A DNA stretch of 11,434 nt, taken from JBBRLA01 sp038231615. Its GTDB lineage: Bacteria; Myxococcota_A; Polyangia; Palsa-1104; JAEUJZ01. Positions 6,587 to 11,434 of the stretch are shown here, in pieces. The notes beneath the pieces were generated by a model that was given only the letters and a program-made list of their open reading frames with translations, was not told the DNA's origin and did no database searches. The DNA is taken from assembly GCA_038231615.1 (NCBI GenBank), contig JBBRLA010000236.1:1-11434 (forward strand), read 5' to 3'. A program made the translations under genes and the position numbers. Each line of letters starts with the position of its first letter. The first letter of the stretch is position 1.

Positions 6587-7783
6587 ATGCGCTACATCAC
6601 TGAGGGACTTCCCGGCACCGGCGGCCTTTTCAAGGCCACCCCAGAAGACTTCCTGGTCGAGGAAGTCCCCGCCTATCTACCCCAGGGCAGCGGCGAACAC
6701 ACCTTCCTGTGGATCGAGAAACGCGGCCTGAACACCCGTGAGGCCCTCTCCGCCCTCTGCCGCGCCCTTTCCACGCGAGAATCCGACGCCGGCACCGCCG
6801 GGCAGAAGGACCGCCACGCCGTGACCCGCCAGTGGATCTCCCTGCCCCGGGTCGACCCCGCCGCCGCCCGCGGCCTGACCTTGACCCCCAGGGCCGGCGA
6901 CCCCGGCACGGTCACCGTCCTTGCCGCCGAGCGTCACAACAACAAGCTGCGCACCGGCCACCTGCGCGGCAACCGCTTCACCCTGACCCTCCGCGACACC
7001 GAGGAGGGCCTGTCCCGGGCCCAGGCGATCCTCGGGCGCCTTTTCGAGACCGGCCTGCCCAACCGCTACGGCACCCAGCGCTTCGGCCACGGCGGGCGCA
7101 ACGAAGAGGAGGGCCGCCGCCTGGTCCGCGGTGACCTGCGCACCGGCGGTCGCGAAGCGCAAGGCGCCGCGGTTGTGACCGGTCGCGAAGCGCAAGGCGC
7201 CGCGGTTGTGACCGGTCGCGAAGCGCAAGGCGCCGCGGTTGTGACCGGTCGCGCCACGGTGAAAGACCGTTTCCGTCGCCGCTTCCTGGTCTCTGCTTAC
7301 CAGTCCGCCCTCTTCAACCGCTATCTCGACAGCCGCCACGAGGACGGCCTCCTTTCCACGGTCCTTGTCGGCGACATCCTGGAAAAGCGCGACAGCGGCG
7401 GCCTCTTCACCGCCGCCGAGGCCGACGTGGCCGATGCACAGCAGCGCCTGACCCAGGGGCTGCTCTCGGTGACCGGGCCCATCTTCGGCAGCCGCATGCG
7501 CGCCCCCACCCCCGGCACCGCCCCCCCTGATCGCGAGGCCGCCATCCTGGCCGAAGAGCAACTGACCCCCGAGACCTTCGCCGCCCTGGGCAACCTGGCC
7601 GAGGGCACCCGCCGCGCCCTGCTCGTCGAGGTGGGCCAGGACCCGACGCCCCTTTCCCCTCATCCCGAAGATCCCACCGCCATCATCCTGTCCTTCACCC
7701 TGCCTTCCGGCTCCTACGCCACCGTCCTTCTGGGGGAAATCATGAAGCCGAAAGACCCCCTGCAGATCCCCGAACCGCAGTAA
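6587..7783 (+). CDS. truD: tRNA pseudouridine(13) synthase TruD
   Basis: TruD isomerises uridine 13 to pseudouridine in the D-stem of certain tRNAs, acting in the cytoplasm. The 398-residue product carries the family motif AGQKDRHAVTRQW (71-83) with D75 as the expected catalytic aspartate, NRYGTQRFG (159-167), KDRFRRRFLVSAYQSALFN (225-243) and the closing LPSGSYATVLLGE near 373-385. It is longer than E. coli TruD (about 350). Much of the excess is residues 188-222, three exact copies of GREAQGAAVVT plus GR, encoded by a 33-bp tandem repeat and placed between the second and third motifs. The reading frame is intact through the repeats, so the enzyme is probably functional. The start ATG 6587 precedes RYITEGLPGTGG, a normal TruD opening; the Shine-Dalgarno is weak (CAGG about 14 bases upstream). 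It diverges from the small lipoprotein gene. Confidence 0.95.
   Translation: MRYITEGLPGTGGLFKATPEDFLVEEVPAYLPQGSGEHTFLWIEKRGLNTREALSALCRALSTRESDAGTAGQKDRHAVTRQWISLPRVDPAAARGLTLTPRAGDPGTVTVLAAERHNNKLRTGHLRGNRFTLTLRDTEEGLSRAQAILGRLFETGLPNRYGTQRFGHGGRNEEEGRRLVRGDLRTGGREAQGAAVVTGREAQGAAVVTGREAQGAAVVTGRATVKDRFRRRFLVSAYQSALFNRYLDSRHEDGLLSTVLVGDILEKRDSGGLFTAAEADVADAQQRLTQGLLSVTGPIFGSRMRAPTPGTAPPDREAAILAEEQLTPETFAALGNLAEGTRRALLVEVGQDPTPLSPHPEDPTAIILSFTLPSGSYATVLLGEIMKPKDPLQIPEPQ
7148..7253 (+). repeat. Three exact 33-bp tandem repeats inside truD, plus a 7-bp partial copy
   Basis: Copies lie at 7148-7180, 7181-7213 and 7214-7246, followed by GGTCGCG (7247-7253). The three are identical base for base, which points to recent expansion or ongoing homogenisation. 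The unit is 11 codons (GREAQGAAVVT), so changes in copy number keep the frame. Each unit contains GCGCAAGGCGC, and each junction forms the palindrome GACCGGTC (7177-7184, 7210-7217, 7243-7250). Confidence 0.97.
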
Positions 7784-7838
7784 CCGGTCCCGCGGCGCCA
7801 GCGGAAATCGGTCCATTCTTGCCCTATCGCCCCTCCCG

Positions 7839-7860
7839 GGATATCTTGGCTGGCCAATCC
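7839..7860. promoter_or_regulatory. Inverted repeat upstream of the membrane protein gene
   Basis: TTGGC-TG-GCCAA (7846-7857) is a perfect short inverted repeat flanked by GGAT on the left and TCC on the right. It sits about 43 bases before the GTG start at 7900 in the 116-bp gap after truD. It could be an operator or merely a chance palindrome. No clear -35/-10 pair is seen in this gap. Confidence 0.2.
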
Positions 7861-7899
7861 AAAACCATTCCATGACACCTTTTCAGACAGGGGTAATCC

Positions 7900-9075
7900 G
7901 TGGCGCCTCCACCAGAAGACGACAAGCCGGACGACGCCGCAAACGCCGTCGCCCCCAAAGACGAGACCCCCGGCGCCCCCGGCACAGGTGACGACGAGGA
8001 CGACTTCGGCTACCGCCGCTCCCGCCGCCAGAAGCTCCGCGGCGATGCCCTGCCAGGGCCAGGGGACGCGGCAGACAAGCCGATGGACAAGCCCCTCACC
8101 GCCTACGACGCCTTCATGCAGCAACACTGGGAAAGCTGGCTCCAGCCGGTTTTGCTGATTGTCCTTTGCGCGGGCGGCTACGCCACTTTCAAGTTCCAGC
8201 TTCTGTCCGAGTCCATCATCGGCATCATCCTCTCCGGCATCCTCGTCGGCAGCGTGATCTACTTCACCGCCCTGCCCGCCTTCGACCTCATCCAGCGCAA
8301 GAGCAGCCGCACCCTCTTCGGCATCCTGGTGCTCCTGTGGGCCTTTTCCTCGGGCTACCCCACCCTGCGCAAGTCAGTGCCCAAGCAGGTCCTTGGCCAG
8401 GTCACCCTGACCGAGGCCAACAAGACCGCCAAGGTCCAGATCACCGGTCCCAGCACCGGCCCCTTCGAGCTGACCGTCAGCGGCAAGCTCAAGTCCAGCG
8501 GCAACCAGTCCGCCGAACCCGGCTACGACATCACCGTCACCGGCGAGGGCGGCGGCTCGGATACGGTCAGCGGCGGCCTGAAATACCAGGTCCTGACGAC
8601 CCGCTCCCGCAAGGGCACCAACCAGATCATCATCAACCAGAACCAGCGCACCGAGCGCCTCTCCAGCGCCGTGCACGGCCGCGAGATCACGATTTCGGTG
8701 GACCACGTCGACGACCTCATGGAGAACGGCCTGGACGTCCAGATAAACCCCCGGGCCATCGACCCGTGGCTCTTCCGCATCCTGGGCATGCTGGTGGTCC
8801 TGTGCCTGATGCTGGTCGAGGCCACCGTCGGGGACTCCAAGACCAAGACGCACCTGGTCATGGCCTCCATGGGGACGGTCAGCTTCGCCTGGCAGTTCTG
8901 TGACCTGGCGACCTCGACGAACCTGGTGCGCCCGGCGGTGGACGCTCTCTTCGTCGGCCTGCTCATCGGCGGCATCGGCGGCACCATCGTGGGTTGGGCC
9001 GTGCGCCGGATCAGCGGCCGAGACAAGGTCCGGCCGCGAGAGAAAGAAAAAGACAGAGAGAAAGAAAAAGCCTAA
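7900..9075 (+). CDS. Six-helix integral membrane protein with a periplasmic beta-rich domain, unknown family
   Basis: The 391-residue product starts at GTG 7900, preceded by AGGGG about 6 bases upstream. Residues 1-80 are hydrophilic, with acidic clusters (EDDKPDD, DDEDD) then a basic patch (RRSRRQK). Predicted helices are at about 81-98, 104-127 and 138-154, then 289-309, 317-337 and 346-369. Between them, residues 155-288 form a soluble, beta-rich domain (VQITGPSTGPFELTVSG, YDITVTGEGG, REITISVDHV). Basic residues in the loops QRKSSR and SKTKTH and after the last helix (RRISGRDK) place both termini in the cytoplasm and the soluble domain in the periplasm. The C-terminal tail REKEKDREKEKA is highly charged. 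No enzymatic motif is visible. It lies 116 bases after truD with its own ribosome-binding site and may or may not share its transcript. Confidence 0.75.
   Translation: MAPPPEDDKPDDAANAVAPKDETPGAPGTGDDEDDFGYRRSRRQKLRGDALPGPGDAADKPMDKPLTAYDAFMQQHWESWLQPVLLIVLCAGGYATFKFQLLSESIIGIILSGILVGSVIYFTALPAFDLIQRKSSRTLFGILVLLWAFSSGYPTLRKSVPKQVLGQVTLTEANKTAKVQITGPSTGPFELTVSGKLKSSGNQSAEPGYDITVTGEGGGSDTVSGGLKYQVLTTRSRKGTNQIIINQNQRTERLSSAVHGREITISVDHVDDLMENGLDVQINPRAIDPWLFRILGMLVVLCLMLVEATVGDSKTKTHLVMASMGTVSFAWQFCDLATSTNLVRPAVDALFVGLLIGGIGGTIVGWAVRRISGRDKVRPREKEKDREKEKA
9038..9070 (+). repeat. Purine-rich direct repeat encoding the charged tail of the membrane protein
   Basis: A 15-base unit, GAGAGAAAGAAAAAG, occurs exactly at 9038-9052 and 9056-9070, a period of 18 bases. 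Apart from one C at 9054 the 33 bases are all purine. It encodes REKEK twice. The in-frame period suggests a small duplication or slippage within a simple-sequence tract. Confidence 0.85.
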
Positions 9076-9436
9076 CCCGCCGCCCCAGCCGCGCTCCTCT
9101 TCCTACCGGCCCCTCTTCCCTACCGGGCCCTGAATGCGCCCGCGCAATCCCGAAGACAGCGACGAGGAAAAAAGAAATCGATCCGCCGCCCGGGGCAAAA
9201 ATTGGCGCTCCTTGATCCCCGCGGGTTATAACCGGCACACCTGATCCAATGCCCAGGAGTTTGCGCACGTTCTTTCCCAGCTTCGCCGCACATCGGCGAC
9301 AGCCGACCTACAGGGACCCCTGCCGACACCAGCCGATTTCTGTTTTCGATTGACTCTCGGTGACCCTACATGCAATGTAATCACGTTCGGGGCATATGAA
9401 GGCACCCGTGAGGCCACATCCCACGTGGAGAGGCGG
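9076..9436 (+). other. 360-bp intergenic region and probable leader of the HEAT/TPR gene
   Basis: No gene is supported here. The stretch holds a promoter candidate at 9202-9231 and, downstream of it, two small hairpins: TCGGC-GACA-GCCGA (9293-9306) and CAGGG-AC-CCCTG (9311-9322). A 34-codon frame from ATG 9249 to 9353 has no ribosome-binding site of note and no recognisable content. If the promoter is real, the HEAT/TPR transcript has a leader of about 200 bases. Confidence 0.45.
9202..9231 (+). promoter_or_regulatory. Sigma70-like promoter candidate upstream of the HEAT/TPR gene
   Basis: TTGGCG (9202-9207), an 18-base spacer and TTATAA (9226-9231) form a fair promoter; TATAAC at 9227-9232 is an alternative -10 box. 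The -10 box lies within a perfect 10-bp palindrome, GGTTATAACC (9224-9233), which could also be an operator. A second -35-like TTGACT lies at 9350 but has no good -10 partner. Confidence 0.4.
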
Positions 9437-10756
9437 ATGGAAGAAGCCGTAACCATCGACATTTCACGATCCCTCGCACCGCTGCGGGAGGTGGTGGGCT
9501 CGCTTTCCCGGGCCGTGGTCGGTGACATGCCCAAGGGGCAGGAACGCCGTCGCCTGGTGCGGCGGGCGCAGCTGGCTGGCGCGTCGGCCATCCCGGCGCT
9601 CATCCGGTCGCTCAGTTCGTCCAGCGACTGCGAAGCCACCTGGGGCTGCTACTTGCTGCGCCGCATCGGCAGCCCCCGGACGCAGCGCACCCGGGTGATC
9701 GATCGTCTGCACCAGATGCTGGCCGGCAACGAGGTCGGCGACGACGTCAAGGCACGGGCGCTGGGCCTCTTGGCCGACCTGAAGGCGCCGCCGCCACGGG
9801 ACGTGGTGCTGCGAAATCCTGGGGCCCTGCTGGACAGCTCGGTGCGAGACCTGCTGGGCAGCCTGTGCACCAAGGCCGAGCTGCGGCAGGCGGTGGACCT
9901 GATCCTGGAGCAGGTGCCCCGGGACGAGATCACCAACTTCGTGTCGCAGGTGATAAACCACGGGGGGGACTCGGCGCTGCCGCTGCTGGATTCGCTGATC
10001 GTGGACTCGCGCACGCCGCAGACCCTGCTGCCCGAGCTGCACGAGATGCGCAGCCGGGAGCCGCAGCGGCGCTCGCCGCAGGACAGCACGATGCTCCAGC
10101 GGGCGCTGAACCAGCTTTCGCAGGGCAAACCGCAGCGGGCGCGCAAGTGGCTGGAGCTTTTGGCCGCGGCGCACCCCGAGGACCCGGAGATCCGCAGCGC
10201 CCTGGGGGTGTGTCTGCTGGAGCTGAACCAGCCGGAGCCGGCGGTGCTGCACCTGCAAAGGGCGGCGGTGCTGGAGCCGGGATCGGCGCTGCACAAGTGG
10301 AACCTGGCGGCGGCGGCGCGGGCCGCGGACCGCATGGGGACCTGTTACCAGACGCTGCACGAATACGTCCGCACGCGGGACGAAGAGGCCGGCAACGAGG
10401 ACCGCCTCCGGGAGGCGCGGGCCTTCTGCCGGGCCTACGAGACGATGCTGCAGGAAGCCTACCCGGGAGTGGCGCTGTCCCGGGTGCTGGAGGGGGAGGA
10501 ACTTTTCGCCCGCGCCTACGCGGCGCTCTCGGCGTCGCGCTACGACGAGGCGATGACCAGCTTCCACGAGGTCCTGCAACTGGTGCCGCGGCACTACCCC
10601 AGTTGGGGCAACCTGGGCGCGGCCTACCTGGCGATGGACCGCATGGATGAGGCGGTGCAGTGCCTGCGGCGGGCGCTGGAATTAAATCCAAACTATTCCA
10701 TCGCCCGGGACAACCTGGCGCTGATCAATCAATCCGAGCAGGCCGGGCGGCGGTAG
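9437..10756 (+). CDS. HEAT-like and TPR repeat protein
   Basis: From ATG 9437 the product has 439 residues. This start has GGAG 6 bases upstream; the frame also extends to a TTG at 9350, which lacks such a site. The N-terminal half (about 40-200) is made of helical HEAT-like units (AGASAIPALIRSLSSSSDCE, VKARALGLLADLKAP, SALPLLDSLIVDS). The C-terminal half carries TPRs at about 217-284 (ARKWLELLAAAHPEDPEIRS, then ALGVCLLELNQPEPAVLHLQ) and again at about 354-421 (FARAYAALSASRYDEAMTSF, then WGNLGAAYLAMDRMDEAVQC). No signal peptide or membrane helix is seen, so it is probably cytoplasmic. Both repeat types bind other proteins; no partner can be named. The gene stands alone with its own promoter candidate and converges on the DUF3006 gene. 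A degenerate 35-base duplication spans its stop codon. Confidence 0.85.
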   Translation: MEEAVTIDISRSLAPLREVVGSLSRAVVGDMPKGQERRRLVRRAQLAGASAIPALIRSLSSSSDCEATWGCYLLRRIGSPRTQRTRVIDRLHQMLAGNEVGDDVKARALGLLADLKAPPPRDVVLRNPGALLDSSVRDLLGSLCTKAELRQAVDLILEQVPRDEITNFVSQVINHGGDSALPLLDSLIVDSRTPQTLLPELHEMRSREPQRRSPQDSTMLQRALNQLSQGKPQRARKWLELLAAAHPEDPEIRSALGVCLLELNQPEPAVLHLQRAAVLEPGSALHKWNLAAAARAADRMGTCYQTLHEYVRTRDEEAGNEDRLREARAFCRAYETMLQEAYPGVALSRVLEGEELFARAYAALSASRYDEAMTSFHEVLQLVPRHYPSWGNLGAAYLAMDRMDEAVQCLRRALELNPNYSIARDNLALINQSEQAGRR

Positions 10757-10813
10757 GGCTGCTGGCCATCGCTGGGTGCCGAGCAGGCCGTGCAGCGGCA
10801 GGGCGGCTGGCCA
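10734..10813 (+). repeat. Degenerate direct duplication across the stop codon of the HEAT/TPR gene
   Basis: The 35-base segments 10734-10768 and 10779-10813 match at 31 positions with a 45-base period, which is a multiple of three. The first copy includes the TAG stop (10754-10756); the matching triplet in the second is CAG. Without the TAG the frame would continue to a TGA near 10853-10855, about 32 codons further. The rest of the 100-bp convergent gap, to 10856, shows no clear terminator. Confidence 0.75.
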
Positions 10814-10856
10814 CGGTCCCTCCTTGCGAGAACGAGAAACTCGCCCCCTCCTTGAA

Positions 10857-11132
10857 TCAGAGCGAGAAATCCCCTCCCGGATCGCTTTTCCCCAGCCGCT
10901 TGCGCAGTGCCGCCGGGTCTTCTGCCTTGGCCGGGGCTGGCACCGCGCGCACCGACACCTCGATCCAGGTCCCCTCGACAGCGCCTGCCGGCAAGAGCCC
11001 CGCAGGAAACGCATGACTCGCCTCTTTTCCCTCTACCAGCCGCGCCACCCCCTCTTCGATGCTATCGATGAACAGGGTCCGGGGTCCGGCATTCCCCATC
11101 TTCTCTCCAACAGGACGACGTTCGTTGCTCAT
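10857..11132 (-). CDS. DUF3006 domain protein
   Basis: This 91-residue product has the core RTLFIDSIEEGVARLVEG (about 18-35) followed by AFPAGLLPAGAVEGTWIEVSV, the usual pattern of the small DUF3006 family (an I-D-R/S-I-E start, then P-x-x-x-L-P-x-G-x-x-E-G). The family is compact and probably beta-rich; its biochemical role is not established. It is often found beside MBL-fold ComEC-type hydrolases. The start ATG 11132 overlaps the stop of the upstream gene as ATGA, a strong sign of translational coupling. ATG 11099 has a better Shine-Dalgarno (GGAG 5 bases upstream) and would give 80 residues with the whole domain. The C-terminal part from about 58 on is charged and probably flexible. Confidence 0.78.
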   Translation of the reverse strand: MSNERRPVGEKMGNAGPRTLFIDSIEEGVARLVEGKEASHAFPAGLLPAGAVEGTWIEVSVRAVPAPAKAEDPAALRKRLGKSDPGGDFSL

Positions 11133-11434
11133 GGCTGGCAATCTCCCGCGGGCCTGCGCCCGCTCGCAAGTGCTGCCTCCCTGTCGGGGAAGCGAATCAG
11201 ATTGTCCGGCTTGATGCGCGCCACCACGGCGCAGCCGGGTTGATGAAACACGTCCGATCGCTTCGACGCCACCCGCTCGCCTCCTGCCCCGCCGGGCCCC
11301 GCCGCGCCACCGGCCGCTGCCGTCCCGCCGGCCGCCACCTGCCCACCGCGCACCCCCGTCCCACAGGCCGCCGCCTTCGCCTGCGCCACCCAGCCCAGCC
11401 CCCCCACCCACGCCAGCGCCACCCAGCCCGGCCC
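11129..11434 (-). CDS. Ada-like metal-binding domain protein, cut by the window edge
   Basis: The frame is open to the right edge, so the true start may lie outside; GTG 11422 is a possible start inside, giving 97 residues, and numbering here begins from it. The first 20 residues (ALAWVGGLGWVAQAKAAAC) resemble a signal peptide or hydrophobic segment. A Gly/Ala-rich linker (about 21-49) follows. Residues 51-97 (VASKRSDVFHQPGC, RIKPDNLIRFPDREAALASG, RRPAGDCQP) match the Ada-type zinc-binding domain seen at the C-terminus of many secreted MBL/ComEC-like hydrolases. H60, C64 and C95 are kept, but the usual RPCxxC reads RPAGDC, so A92 replaces a ligand cysteine. The stop overlaps the DUF3006 start by 4 bases. 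It may be the tail of a longer hydrolase or a free-standing small protein. Confidence 0.68.
   Translation of the reverse strand, partial: GPGWVALAWVGGLGWVAQAKAAACGTGVRGGQVAAGGTAAAGGAAGPGGAGGERVASKRSDVFHQPGCAVVARIKPDNLIRFPDREAALASGRRPAGDCQP

Noticed and set aside
7148..7253. CRISPR array
   Set aside because: The three units are directly contiguous with no spacers and are translated in frame within truD.
6677..7873. Long 398-codon open frame antisense to truD
   Set aside because: It mirrors truD, including its repeats, and shows no family motifs of its own; truD has all of its family motifs.
9249..9353. 34-codon frame in the leader of the HEAT/TPR gene
   Set aside because: No good ribosome-binding site, and the composition is that of random non-coding sequence.

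Overview
The window is a GC-rich stretch (about two-thirds G+C by eye) from a Gram-negative bacterium. The clearest proof of an outer membrane is a BamD lipoprotein gene. High GC, many lipoproteins, TPR/HEAT proteins and a bacterial TruD together suggest the Myxococcota or a related deltaproteobacterial lineage. That placement is an inference; no rRNA or other strict marker is present.

Layout, left to right. Positions 1-495 have no convincing gene but hold a 129-bp AT-rich element with near-perfect 18-bp terminal inverted repeats bordered by TA, which looks like an IS630/mariner-type MITE. Next come three minus-strand envelope genes: a secreted or lipoprotein double metallo-beta-lactamase-fold protein (496-2436) with its own promoter, a predicted outer-membrane beta-barrel protein (2496-3116) ending in a terminator hairpin, and a cysteine-rich lipoprotein of unknown role (3221-4099). 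Divergent from these is a plus-strand operon of bamD (4194-5153) and a TPR protein (5173-5880). A minus-strand small lipoprotein (5942-6463) converges on it. Then follow truD (6587-7783), a six-helix membrane protein of unknown family (7900-9075) and, after a 360-bp gap with a promoter, a HEAT/TPR protein (9437-10756). The right edge holds a minus-strand pair overlapping by ATGA: an Ada-like metal-binding protein running out of the window, then a DUF3006 protein.

Most genes serve the cell envelope: assembly of outer-membrane proteins (BamD and perhaps its TPR neighbour), exported lipoproteins, a barrel and an inner-membrane protein. TruD is a tRNA-modification housekeeping enzyme. Ada-like and DUF3006 domains are often found near secreted ComEC-type metallo-hydrolases, so such a gene may lie just beyond the right edge.

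The observations most worth a second look are: the tandem MBL protein whose two domains have lost complementary halves of the two-metal site; three exact in-frame 33-bp repeats inside truD; the MITE-like element; the Ada-like domain with one zinc cysteine replaced; and a degenerate 45-bp-period duplication across the stop codon of the HEAT/TPR gene. I did not find a defence system, CRISPR array, tRNA or intact transposase.
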